Shown: piece by piece, positions 6,942 through 14,866 of the stretch
Numbering within the stretch: the stretch's first letter is position 1
Layout: every line of letters starts with the position of its first letter
IMG/VR virus record: IMGVR_UViG_3300037156_000195
Span: 1 to 20,478 of that record
Reading direction: 5' to 3' (one strand)
From: a virus
DNA: 20,478 nt
Notes under the pieces: model-generated
The model's database searches: none
Told to the model about the DNA's origin: nothing
What the model saw: the letters and a program-made list of their open reading frames with translations, nothing else
Position numbers and translations under genes: made by a program

Positions 6942-7546
6942 GGAATCGGGGCAAACGGCGACGCGGTGATAAGGGGGCTATCGACGACGGTGACCAGACC
7001 GAGCGGCGCCGCGGCGCCGGCGTTGCTCGGCACCGAGGGCGCGGCCACGATGACGTTGGCGCCGACCACCTGTGCATTGTCAGGCAACAGCGCCTGCACC
7101 CGGCCGATGATCTTCTGGGCGATCAGATCCTTGCCGCCCATCCACTGTACCAGCCATGCCGGGCCGTGCGCGATGATGTACTGCACCGCCTGCGCCACGA
7201 CGGCGTTGCCGACGGGCACGGTCCATACCTTGTCCTTGCTGGCACCGGCGACCGCGGCAATGGCCCAGTCGATGGCGTGATCACAAATCTGCTCGACCTG
7301 TGCCGTGATGCCGGCGGTCACGTAGGTGCGGATAGCGGCGGGCAGGCTGCGCAGCGCCCAGGCGACAAGCGCGGTAACGATGGCGAGCAGGGCGTCCTGG
7401 ATGACCGGGGCGATCTGGGTGATCCAGTCGCCGACCGGCACGGCGACCACGGTCGTGGGGCCGGGGATGGTCACGGCGCTCTGCGCGTAGACGACGGTGG
7501 CGAACAGGATAAAGGGCAGCGCGAGAAGGTAGCGGGAAAACTTCAT
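6938..7546 (-). CDS. Signal-peptide/membrane protein, putative LLH-type holin (202 aa)
   Basis: The N-terminus reads as a signal peptide or signal anchor (KFSRYLLALPFILFATVVYA, with a possible cleavage after YA at about residue 21). A second hydrophobic segment lies around residues 44-65 (PVIQDALLAIVTALVAWAL). The region after it (TYVTAGITAQVEQICDHAID, GNAVVAQAVQYIIAHGPAWL) resembles phage proteins often annotated as LLH-family holins or as hypothetical, encoded next to endolysins. The C-terminal 50 residues are Ala/Val/Pro-rich and probably disordered. It overlaps both neighbours by four bases. A holin or a lysis-timing protein is the best guess from position; the sequence alone does not prove it. 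Confidence 0.5.
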   Translation of the reverse strand: MKFSRYLLALPFILFATVVYAQSAVTIPGPTTVVAVPVGDWITQIAPVIQDALLAIVTALVAWALRSLPAAIRTYVTAGITAQVEQICDHAIDWAIAAVAGASKDKVWTVPVGNAVVAQAVQYIIAHGPAWLVQWMGGKDLIAQKIIGRVQALLPDNAQVVGANVIVAAPSVPSNAGAAAPLGLVTVVDSPLITASPFAPIP

Positions 7547-7683
7547 GGCAGACGGGCTCCGGGTTTGAGACGATTACGCACGGCGAGGTAAAGCTGGTTG
7601 CCGAGCAACAGCACGATATTGAAGGCCATCAGGCCGGCGGTCATGAACAGCGCCAGAAACAGCAGCGCCTGCAGCGTGCTCAC
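7543..7683 (-). CDS. Small single-pass membrane protein in lysis cassette (46 aa)
   Basis: This short gene begins with a GTG that overlaps the upstream stop (GTGA at 7680-7683) and ends with a TGA overlapping the ATG of the next gene (ATGA at 7543-7546). Overlaps at both ends with flanking genes strongly support it. The 46-residue product has a long hydrophobic stretch (LQALLFLALFMTAGLMAFNI, then VLLLG) and a basic tail ending RNRLKPGARLP. The topology, with N-terminus outside and C-terminus inside, fits the positive-inside rule. Its place between the endolysin and the putative holin makes a holin, antiholin or pinholin role possible. Confidence 0.65.
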   Translation of the reverse strand: MSTLQALLFLALFMTAGLMAFNIVLLLGNQLYLAVRNRLKPGARLP

Positions 7684-7895
7684 GCGCCGGTCGTAGGGAT
7701 TTCATCGAATGTAGCGCGACGAGAACTAGACAGCCAGAAGTCTCTTTTCTCGCCCGGGTTTACGTGCCCGTCCTCAACCACAATCCAGTCGGCGGACATA
7801 GCCTTCTTCTCGTGATCATACTTCTGGTCTTCGATCTTGACGTGCACTTTCCAGCCGTGGCCAGCCGGAACATCGACAGTGATTTTGGTAGTCAT
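7680..7895 (-). CDS. Small conserved phage protein of unknown function (71 aa)
   Basis: The start at 7895 has a clear GGAG at a seven-base spacing and overlaps the endolysin stop (ATGA). The product is soluble, has no signal or membrane segment, and looks beta-rich (KITVDVPAGHGWKVHVKIED, later EKRDFWLSSSRRATF). I recall similar short proteins beside phage lysozyme genes without a known role. It is linked by four-base overlaps to the endolysin before it and the 46-aa membrane protein after it, so it is part of the lysis cassette by position. Confidence 0.6.
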   Translation of the reverse strand: MTTKITVDVPAGHGWKVHVKIEDQKYDHEKKAMSADWIVVEDGHVNPGEKRDFWLSSSRRATFDEIPTTGA

Positions 7896-8446
7896 GATAC
7901 AGCTCCATTAAAGGCGGTAAGGAAGGTTTCGGCATAGCCGGCGATCAGCGCCGCCTTGTCGGTGCCATTGATGATCCGGCGCGCGCTCACGAAATCGTGC
8001 TTGGTCGGACCGATGTACGTGGCCAGCTGTTTGCCGGTGAACCAGCCGCTAACCATGCCCTGCACCAGGATCTTGGCGGCGATGTCGGGCTCGAGCGCCA
8101 GGTCGTAATTGGCGAGCAACCGGCCGCCGAGGCCAAGGCTGCTATCGGCCTTCTCGTAATTGTAGCGCCAGGTCAGTTGCACCAGTCCGCGGCCGTAGGG
8201 CGCTTTGCCGCTCTGGTCGACCACGCCATAGGGATGGCCAGCGCCGTGACCATACTCGGCGATCGGCTGCATGGTGTGGGCAGTCTCGTGCAGGGCGGTC
8301 GCCAGCACATAGGAGCGCTGCGGCACGATCAGCCCGGCGATGGCGGGCAGCAGGACGTTGAAGCCGTCGACCTGCGGCTGGGCCAGCGAACCGTTGAACA
8401 GGTGCTGGCGAACCGAGGCGAAGAACTTGCTGTCGTCCATGCTCAC
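7892..8446 (-). CDS. Endolysin, GH19/lysozyme-like muramidase
   Basis: This 184-residue protein has the core of the glycoside hydrolase 19/lysozyme-like fold found in phage endolysins. ATALHETAHTMQPIAEYGHG spans residues 49-68, with Glu54 in the HET motif as the likely catalytic acid and Glu64 as a further candidate. YGRGLVQLTWRYNYEKA (84-100) is the conserved substrate-cleft segment. There is no signal peptide, so it needs a holin to reach the peptidoglycan. The GTG at 8446 is chosen because it forms a four-base GTGA overlap with the stop of the primase-helicase gene; an ATG two codons later is possible. No separate cell-wall-binding domain is present. Confidence 0.85.
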   Translation of the reverse strand: MSMDDSKFFASVRQHLFNGSLAQPQVDGFNVLLPAIAGLIVPQRSYVLATALHETAHTMQPIAEYGHGAGHPYGVVDQSGKAPYGRGLVQLTWRYNYEKADSSLGLGGRLLANYDLALEPDIAAKILVQGMVSGWFTGKQLATYIGPTKHDFVSARRIINGTDKAALIAGYAETFLTAFNGAVS

Positions 8447-10791
8447 AACGCCTTCCGCTGGAATGAAACTACGGTGCCGGTAGCTTTTATCGGTCTAGTA
8501 ACGGGCCCATTCTTGCCGATCTCGTCTAGCATGGATTTCAAATCCGACAAAGAGGCCGAGTTGCAAGCGCCGACCAGCCGTACCGAGCGCATCTTGCCCT
8601 CGACCATGTGCCGGTCGGGACCTAGCAGCCGGCGCGATTTCTTCGAGAAGATTCGCTCGGCGGTGCGCTGCCAGTCCTCTGGGAACTCGTAGCCCTCAGT
8701 GAGCATGACGGCTTCGATCAGCAGCAGGAACTGCTCCTTGACCATCAGCGCCCCGGCGGGCTTGGTCAGCACCGCGGCAGCGGCGCGATCCAGATCGGAC
8801 GTCCCGGCGTCGACCATGTCGGCCTTGGCGGCGGTCATCGGCGGCGCGACGAAGGGGTTGTAGCCGGCGAGGTCGACGGCGAGCAGCTCGCGGGCGAAGG
8901 CAGCGACGTTGGCGGGGACGCCGAGCCAACGGTAATACTCGGCAAAGAACTCATTCGAGGGGGCGGTACCATTGGAAAGGATAGCGAAGCGCCGGTCATT
9001 AGACGGGATAACCAGGGCATCGCCATGGTTGGAGGCGATGAAGAACGAGGCGAAGGTCCGCTCGGTGGTGTTCTTCGACCCCTTGCGCTTGACGTGGACC
9101 GTGCGCTCGTCACCGGGGTCGACGATGTTCTTCAGGTGCTCATAGGCGTTGGCGCGCGACTGCCAGCGCGAGGTGTTGGCATCGCTTTCCGAGGCCTCAT
9201 TGACGGCGACGATGAGCGAATCGACCATGAACTCGTTGTACTGGGACTGTGTGCCCTTGCCGATCAAGGTGTCGAAATCGATGGTCCGGACATAGCGCTT
9301 GCCGAACAGGCGCTCGATCAGCTTGACCACCGAACCGCGGCCGGTACCGAAGTTTCCCGGTGCCACCATCACCACGGCCGGCCCAGGTATGTGCGGGTGC
9401 TGCAGCTTGAAGGAGAGCCAGTGCATGAAATAGCGACGCTCATCAGGATCTGGCAGCAAGCTTTCAACCAACCGCAGCCCCATCGTCGCGTCGCCGTTGA
9501 GCGCATCGTGCGCCGGCGGGTCATAGGTGTTGAGGTGGCGGGCGGCATCATTGACAAAGAGCAGCTTACCGGCATGGTCGGGGCGCATCTGTGCGTCCTT
9601 CACCGTCACTCGGGCGGGATGGCGCATCCATTGGTCGAATAGCCAGGTGATCTGTTCCGAGCCGCGCGGCCCAAGCTTGGCCTCATAGAAAGGCGCCATC
9701 TGTTCGCGGAACTGCTTGGTGGTGTTGGTCTGGAAATCCTCGTGCGGATCGAAGATCAGCGCGTCACTGGCAACGAAGATGTAGCGCTTCAGCGCCTTGG
9801 CCAGATTGTCGTCGAGCGGCGCTCGCGGGTCAAGAATCAGGTTCTCCGGCTCGGGCGGCGAGGTTTCCGGGAAGCGCTCGGCGAGTAGCGCGCCAAGCTT
9901 GGCCAGGCTGGCGCTGACGTCATCGGCGAGCGGGAAATGACTGGTGTAGGTGCCGTGGTCCGAGATGCACACGGCGCCGTTGACCAAGCTGACCATACCA
10001 GCCCAAGACCCAGACGTCGGGCGGAAGCTGTCGACGGTGCAGCGCCAGACGTCATCCGGATTAACGGCGAGCGCTTCGGCTATCTCGGCTACCGTCATCG
10101 GCCCCTGGTCCTTGACATCGAACACCATGTCGGGCGTCAGGTCATAGACGTGGGTGTAGCCGCCATCGGTGCCACCCGCCGCGCTGGCCCGGGTCAGGCC
10201 GTGGTTGGCGAAGAACCCCTCGCAGAAATCCTTGAGCGTCTCGACCTGCTGCAGGGTGATGACCGGCAGGTCCATGTACTGGTGGTCGACGAGGCTCTGC
10301 TCGGGCCACTGGTAGGCGGTGTTCTCGTCGCGCTGCCCATAGGCGGCGAATTGGCAACCGGCGCCGAGGATCTCTACGGCGTAGCCGGCGAAACCCTCGG
10401 GGCTGTCGGGCGGCAGGAAGTGCCCGGTGGTGCGCTTTCCGATCTTGTCCTTGGTCCGGTAGACCCAGAGTTCGCGCGGCGGGCGGCCGATACGAACGAA
10501 GAGGCTCTCGTCGACCAGGCCTTCGTTGATCACCGCGTCGAGCAGATCGTTGAGCAGTTTGCCATCGTCGACGTCGAAATCGAGGGCGATGACATCGCCG
10601 CATCTGATGCCCGTGTCGAGGAAGGAATGCGAGCGCGCCCACTGCTTCGACTGGATGATCTCGGGCGTGACCTTGAGCGTGCTCCACTCCTTGATGAGGC
10701 ACATTTTGTTTTTGTTGGCGAGCGGCGAGAAGCCGCCTTCGTAGAGCTTCAGGCGTAGGGCGGTCCGGTCGGCACGCGGATCGAACGTCAT
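8443..10791 (-). CDS. Primase-polymerase / SF3-type helicase replication protein (782 aa)
   Basis: The N-terminal half is a bifunctional primase-polymerase (archaeo-eukaryotic primase) domain: VIALDFD at residues 67-73 supplies the metal-binding Asp71 and Asp73, followed by GRPPRELWVYR (102-112) and VEILGAGCQFAAYG (139-152). The C-terminal half is a D5/SF3-like helicase. A Walker A-like APGNFGTGRGS lies at 477-487 with Arg485 where Lys is usual. A Walker B-like LIVAVNE sits at 526-532. FFIASNH (583-589) is a likely motif C, and NDRRF (598-602) carries a candidate arginine finger. It should prime and unwind DNA at the replication fork. Its ATG overlaps the upstream stop (ATGA) and its own stop overlaps the endolysin start (GTGA). 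Confidence 0.85.
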   Translation of the reverse strand: MTFDPRADRTALRLKLYEGGFSPLANKNKMCLIKEWSTLKVTPEIIQSKQWARSHSFLDTGIRCGDVIALDFDVDDGKLLNDLLDAVINEGLVDESLFVRIGRPPRELWVYRTKDKIGKRTTGHFLPPDSPEGFAGYAVEILGAGCQFAAYGQRDENTAYQWPEQSLVDHQYMDLPVITLQQVETLKDFCEGFFANHGLTRASAAGGTDGGYTHVYDLTPDMVFDVKDQGPMTVAEIAEALAVNPDDVWRCTVDSFRPTSGSWAGMVSLVNGAVCISDHGTYTSHFPLADDVSASLAKLGALLAERFPETSPPEPENLILDPRAPLDDNLAKALKRYIFVASDALIFDPHEDFQTNTTKQFREQMAPFYEAKLGPRGSEQITWLFDQWMRHPARVTVKDAQMRPDHAGKLLFVNDAARHLNTYDPPAHDALNGDATMGLRLVESLLPDPDERRYFMHWLSFKLQHPHIPGPAVVMVAPGNFGTGRGSVVKLIERLFGKRYVRTIDFDTLIGKGTQSQYNEFMVDSLIVAVNEASESDANTSRWQSRANAYEHLKNIVDPGDERTVHVKRKGSKNTTERTFASFFIASNHGDALVIPSNDRRFAILSNGTAPSNEFFAEYYRWLGVPANVAAFARELLAVDLAGYNPFVAPPMTAAKADMVDAGTSDLDRAAAAVLTKPAGALMVKEQFLLLIEAVMLTEGYEFPEDWQRTAERIFSKKSRRLLGPDRHMVEGKMRSVRLVGACNSASLSDLKSMLDEIGKNGPVTRPIKATGTVVSFQRKAL

Positions 10792-11045
10792 CCGATGGCC
10801 ATAGAATTTAACATTGCCCCAGCAATGGTCACGTCGTACCGCGCCATCAGTGACTCGTACAAATTCTCTTCGAACGCCTCCAGGGTAACCGCGAAGCCCA
10901 ATGAGTAGGTCTCCATGGCGTACTGGGTCGGCAGCAAAATCTCAGGCGTCGGCACGAACAGCTTCATCAGCGATTCAGCGCGCACGATAGCTGGCGCGGC
11001 GATCAGCGCACCGGCGCCCAGCATGAAAAAGCGACGATTGGTCAT
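10788..11045 (-). CDS. Small protein with twin-arginine (Tat)-like signal (85 aa)
   Basis: From the ATG at 11045 the protein starts MTNRRFFMLGAGALIAAPAI, an Arg-Arg-x-Phe twin-arginine motif before a weakly hydrophobic core and a VRAE cleavage-like site near residue 24. About 60 residues remain after that; they look helical and contain no motif I recognise. Short phage proteins with the same RRxFF...APAIVRA.SLM pattern occur in several tailed phages, often near structural genes, without known function. A TTG start at 11075 would add ten residues and place the signal internally, so it is less likely. The stop overlaps the primase-helicase start by four bases. Confidence 0.6.
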   Translation of the reverse strand: MTNRRFFMLGAGALIAAPAIVRAESLMKLFVPTPEILLPTQYAMETYSLGFAVTLEAFEENLYESLMARYDVTIAGAMLNSMAIG

Positions 11046-11107
11046 GGTTGGTTTGCCCCGGTTCCCTTCAGTCAATGCGCGCCGTTGAAGCAGGCGCGTC
11101 GCTCAGT

Positions 11108-11407
11108 CTAGTGCCACTCGTACCCGCCCCCGGGTATCGCGTACGCCCGGGCTGGCCAGCGGATGATGACGCCCATCAACTCGACCTGATTCCAGACGTC
11201 GGCTTTCGGATCGACGAACTGGGGCATGTAGAGCAGCTCCGATCCGAGCATCGAACGCAGGCGCATGCCGTCCTCCGGCGACGATAGCTCGACCACTGCC
11301 GGGGTTAGCTGGTGCATGGCGAAGAAGTGCGTTAGGCCGTAAAGGGCCTCCTGTATGTCACTGGTCGCTTTTGGCGACGGCTTATCGCGGAATACGGTTT
11401 TCGGCAT
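11108..11407 (-). CDS. Conserved phage protein of unknown function (99 aa)
   Basis: The ATG at 11407 has GGAGCCGACC directly before it, a good ribosome-binding site. The product is a soluble 99-residue protein ending with an Arg-Trp-Pro segment (VELMGVIIRWPARAYAIPGG). I have seen the hxGhxIRWPA pattern in other phage hypothetical proteins encoded near DNA polymerase. It sits 12 bases after the polymerase stop, clearly in the replication operon. No catalytic or binding motif can be identified. Confidence 0.65.
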   Translation of the reverse strand: MPKTVFRDKPSPKATSDIQEALYGLTHFFAMHQLTPAVVELSSPEDGMRLRSMLGSELLYMPQFVDPKADVWNQVELMGVIIRWPARAYAIPGGGYEWH

Positions 11408-11419
11408 GGTCGGCTCCTA

Positions 11420-13615
11420 TCAGGGGTTCTTGGTGTAGTACCAGCTGGTCGAAATTTCGGCTGCCAGCGGGAGGCCTTCGGTCCAGTCGAAGCCTCGTAC
11501 CATAGTCTCAAGCAGGCGCTCGGCAAAGCCACTAGCCCTAGCCTCGTCGACCTCCGCACCTACCTCGTCATGTGTGTGCAGGACGATTTCGGCTTCGGTC
11601 TCCTCGGCTTCCAGGCGGACAAGCGTCTGGCGCAAGATCGAGGCGGCGGTGGCCTGCGTACCATTCTCAACCTGCAAGCCGTTCCACAGTGAACGGTACC
11701 CCATTCCGTTAAGATAAACGATGGTATCGACCATCTTACCGAACTTCTCGGTCTTCTTTATTTTGGCCTTCGGGTAGACGATTGGCCGGCCGTCCGGCAG
11801 GAAACAGACCAGCGTACCGCCCATCAGGTCAGGGGCAAATTGGTAGCGCAGCTTGCCGGCGCGCTGCATCGACATTGGTGAACGAATGGCAGCGAAGGCG
11901 GCAATCTCGCATTGATCACCAAAGCGGCGGGCCCAGCGATTGCGGTCGCGCCAGCCGTCAACAATCTTTTTCTTCTCCTCGTTGGCCAAACGCAAGCCAT
12001 AGCCGCGCGCCATCGCATTGAGGGCGCCGATCGAGCCAAGGAAACCTAGCGCCAGCACGGCGACCTTTCCCACCTGGCGCATGAACTTGGCTTCCGGGTC
12101 ACCGTTCTTGTAGCGCTCCCACAGGATGTCAGCAGGAATGTTGAAGATGGCCGCGGCATTGTAAATGTAGATATCCGGCAGATCCGGATCGGCGTCGCTG
12201 GCGCGGAACACGTCGAGCACCGCGCGCTCGGCATCGCGGCTGTCAGCCAGCCATGGGTTTACCCGGGCCTCGATAGCTGACCAATCACCCCATACCAACA
12301 GCTTGCCTTCCGGCGCCATAAACGTCGGGCGGATCAACTTGGCGAGCACCGACGAGACCGGCCCGACTTCGCGCAGCTTCTCGATTGGCAACCCAGCAGC
12401 AACCATGTCAAGCACATCGAGCTCGTTATCGAGAAAGGCACGAGGGAGGTTATGGACCTGCACCCCCCGGGAAGAGAACCGTCCTGTCTGCCCCGCGCCA
12501 TTGAAGACATATGAGCCGCCTAGCCGCCCGTCGACGTTCTGGTCCAAGATCTTCTGGAACTTCAACGCCGAGGACGACCGACCGAACTGCAGCACTTCGA
12601 TCAGGTCTATAACCTCATCGGCTGGCGGCGCGTCGCTGACCTGAATTTCCTCGAGTAGGCGCGACATGATGTTCTTGTCACCGGTGAGGTTAGTGACGTA
12701 CCCCTCCTCATCGCGCTTCTTGACCATCAGTTCGGCGAGGTCGTCGGGTAGCCGGTCATAAACCCAGTCATTGATCTGCGCCGTGAAGGTAGGTCCGGGG
12801 ATTTGGCCAGCTGTTATTTCCTTGATCTGCTCAACGACGTAAGCCGCTTCTTCCTCGTGGTACTGTGAAGCGCCTTTACAAACGTCAAGATCGGCGAGCA
12901 TGCCGCGATCGTTGATGCGCTCGGAAACCCAGTATTCCTGCCACTCGCTGGCATCGAGCGGGCGCGTCGTCTTCCACACGGCGCGCATCAGCTCGGTGTC
13001 CTGCACGCTATAGTCGAGGTAGAGCGTCCACGACCCAATGGCGGTCTCAACTGCCTGGGCGCGCGTGCGCCCGTTGGCCATCAGCGCCGCGATGTCGGCC
13101 GGCGAGCCGGGCAGCGGCTCGGCGCGGTTGGCGAAGCGCTGCATGATCGCCTTGCCGCCGATTGTTTTGTGGCCCAATCCTAGAGCTCTTCCCGCCCACT
13201 CAAGGCTGCCGGGCAGGTTGCTGGCTTGGGCTTGCGCCATCGCATCGAGGGTTTTCTCGGTCAACAGCTCGGGGAAATCGTAGTCGGGCGTCGCAATCTG
13301 CTGCCAGACGGCCCGGTCAAAACCGTGATTCCACGCCACGGTATAGCCGTCGTCACGCGCCAAGTGCTTTTCAATGGCCGCCGGTACGCCTGACGGCGCG
13401 CCGTAGTCAGCCATCCGGCTGGTGACGTAGGTCCAAACCTCCTGACAAAGCTCCCCACCCAGGTCCGGGCACCAGAGCTTGATCGGGGCGTCGTCGATCG
13501 CCCAGCTGAGCAGCAGCGGCCGGGTACTCGTGTCGAGCACGTATTTGAGCGTGCCGGTGACCGGCAGGTCGGCGAGCGACTGGGTTTCCCAGTCGAAAAA
13601 GAGCAGGCTGGCCAC
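11420..13615 (-). CDS. Family A DNA polymerase with 3'-5' exonuclease (731 aa), Leu762 type
   Basis: The start is a GTG at 13615, preceded by AAGGA at a seven-base spacing and 13 bases after the methyltransferase stop; the frame stays open for 1.1 kb upstream but that part overlaps the methyltransferase. The exonuclease motifs are DWE (Asp8, Glu10), WNHGFD (Asn96, Asp100) and YSVQD (Tyr202, Asp206). Polymerase motif A is GDWSAIEAR (Asp444, Glu449, Arg451), motif B is [13 protein letters not shown] (Arg513, Lys517), and motif C is HTHDE (Asp683, Glu684). No 5' nuclease domain is present, as usual in phages. At the site matching Escherichia coli Pol I Phe762 there is Leu521, and Phe525 replaces Tyr766. 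It should copy the phage genome together with the primase-helicase. Confidence 0.93.
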   Translation of the reverse strand: MASLLFFDWETQSLADLPVTGTLKYVLDTSTRPLLLSWAIDDAPIKLWCPDLGGELCQEVWTYVTSRMADYGAPSGVPAAIEKHLARDDGYTVAWNHGFDRAVWQQIATPDYDFPELLTEKTLDAMAQAQASNLPGSLEWAGRALGLGHKTIGGKAIMQRFANRAEPLPGSPADIAALMANGRTRAQAVETAIGSWTLYLDYSVQDTELMRAVWKTTRPLDASEWQEYWVSERINDRGMLADLDVCKGASQYHEEEAAYVVEQIKEITAGQIPGPTFTAQINDWVYDRLPDDLAELMVKKRDEEGYVTNLTGDKNIMSRLLEEIQVSDAPPADEVIDLIEVLQFGRSSSALKFQKILDQNVDGRLGGSYVFNGAGQTGRFSSRGVQVHNLPRAFLDNELDVLDMVAAGLPIEKLREVGPVSSVLAKLIRPTFMAPEGKLLVWGDWSAIEARVNPWLADSRDAERAVLDVFRASDADPDLPDIYIYNAAAIFNIPADILWERYKNGDPEAKFMRQVGKVAVLALGFLGSIGALNAMARGYGLRLANEEKKKIVDGWRDRNRWARRFGDQCEIAAFAAIRSPMSMQRAGKLRYQFAPDLMGGTLVCFLPDGRPIVYPKAKIKKTEKFGKMVDTIVYLNGMGYRSLWNGLQVENGTQATAASILRQTLVRLEAEETEAEIVLHTHDEVGAEVDEARASGFAERLLETMVRGFDWTEGLPLAAEISTSWYYTKNP

Positions 13616-13628
13616 GGGTTTTTCCTTC

Positions 13629-14789
13629 TCAGGCTTCGATGGTTTGCGTGTCAAGGTAGCTTTCGATCCACGCGATAGCCGCTTCGGCATTGATTGCATT
13701 GCCGTAACCGCGCAGTCGTCCCATTCTGGCGGGAGCCCCATGAGCCAGCGGGAATGTGCCGGGTTCAACTGGCCGCCACTTTCCATCCCGGCAGAAGAGC
13801 CAGTCAACATCTCGCCAGAGGCCGTTAACCGGGCCGGGGTCGCAAACTTCACCGCGTGCTCCAGCGAGACTGTGTGCTTCCGACCGTCCGTCGTCATGCC
13901 CGAGATGCTCATCTTGTCCGTCGACACCGAGCGTCCGCCGCTTGGTGTGTTCGGTGTCGGCCAGCCCGCAAACTGTACCTGATGGTCGAGTGTCGTCGCT
14001 ACTGGCCCCGCGCCGGCCCCAATTTTCCGGGCTATCGCCTGCTCTGGCGTCCCGCCCGGTGCCGAGGCGTTCGGGGTGCCCCAGCCCGCCAGCCAGCACA
14101 CCCGCCCCAGCAAGGCGTTCAACGGCACGTTCACGTCCGGGTTGCCGCCGTCCTTCCAATCCCTCGTCGTCGTCGTCGGCCAGCCAGTCAAGCTTACCGC
14201 TGCGGCCAGGTCCGGGCCGTGATTGCGCATCGCCTCGATCAATGCGCCTTCCTCCGAACGGACGCCCTTGTTCGCTAGCGCCGAAGTTGGCGTCGGCCAC
14301 CCAGTACGTTCGGTCGCGGATGTGCGGCGCACCGACGCCCGCAGACGGGAACGCACAAGCCCCGAAGGCATAACCCAGTCCTTCCAGGTCAGCTTGTACA
14401 AGGTCGAGCCAAGGCTCTGCGTCCTTGCTCGCAACCTGCTCACCAAAGAGCGTTCGAGGGCCGCACTGTTCGATGAGGTGGAAGCCGGCGGGCCAGAGGT
14501 GCCGCTCGTCAGCAAACCCTGCTCCTTTACCTGCCGCGCTGAAAGGCTGGCACGGGAAACTCCCGGTCCATACAGGTCGATCGTCATCCCATCCGGCTCG
14601 CCGGAGGGCGTAAGACCAGACGCCAATTCCGGCGCAGAGATGGACCTGGGTGAAGCTCCGAAGGTCGTCGGGCTGGACGTCCCAAAGGTCGCGTTCGTCG
14701 ACTTCGCCATCGGCAATGTGTCCTTGCTTGATCAGCTCGCGCAGCCACGCGGCGGCCTTCGGGTCGAACTCCGAATAGTAGGCGGGCAT
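13629..14789 (-). CDS. DNA cytosine-5 methyltransferase
   Basis: The start is the ATG at 14789 (MPAYYSEF), with GGAAGGA about 11 bases upstream; a 39-residue extension to 14906 would overlap the HNH gene. The 386-residue product has motif I LCAGIGVW (51-58), the catalytic motif [10 protein letters not shown] with Cys80, a motif VI-like GEQV (116-119), motif VIII RDRTYW (158-163) and motif X GYGNAINA (361-368). The variable region between (about 166-330) is rich in Gly, Arg and Asp and has LAD-type repeats; it looks poorly ordered. It transfers a methyl group to C5 of cytosine, plausibly shielding phage DNA from host restriction. A second long frame runs through the gene on the same strand. 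Confidence 0.9.
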   Translation of the reverse strand: MPAYYSEFDPKAAAWLRELIKQGHIADGEVDERDLWDVQPDDLRSFTQVHLCAGIGVWSYALRRAGWDDDRPVWTGSFPCQPFSAAGKGAGFADERHLWPAGFHLIEQCGPRTLFGEQVASKDAEPWLDLVQADLEGLGYAFGACAFPSAGVGAPHIRDRTYWVADANFGASEQGRPFGGRRIDRGDAQSRPGPGRSGKLDWLADDDDEGLEGRRQPGRERAVERLAGAGVLAGGLGHPERLGTGRDARAGDSPENWGRRGASSDDTRPSGTVCGLADTEHTKRRTLGVDGQDEHLGHDDGRSEAHSLAGARGEVCDPGPVNGLWRDVDWLFCRDGKWRPVEPGTFPLAHGAPARMGRLRGYGNAINAEAAIAWIESYLDTQTIEA

Positions 14790-14822
14790 GGTTTGGTTTT
14801 TCCTTCCGAGAAGACAGCAAGA

Positions 14823-14843
14823 CCGGCGGCGCGACACCGCCGG
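14823..14843 (-). other. GC-rich hairpin between HNH and methyltransferase genes
   Basis: A perfect seven-base inverted repeat (CCGGCGG at 14823-14829 and CCGCCGG at 14837-14843) encloses a seven-base loop. The minus-strand reading continues TCTTGCTGTCTTC, a poor U tract. It may be a weak terminator, a processing site, or a remnant of HNH insertion. Confidence 0.35.
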
Positions 14844-14866
14844 CCTCGTAGGTTTGTCGCGAAAGC

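Noticed and set aside
9937-10758. Plus-strand open frame (273 codons) opposite the primase-helicase gene
   Set aside because: It is an antisense shadow; the minus-strand frame carries clear primase and helicase motifs and the plus translation does not resemble a protein family.
11420-14716. One 1098-codon polymerase gene
   Set aside because: The first 367 codons overlap the methyltransferase gene; a GTG at 13615 with AAGGA at seven bases, 13 bases after the methyltransferase stop, is a much better start and gives a normal-sized polymerase. The overlap is reported separately as a finding.
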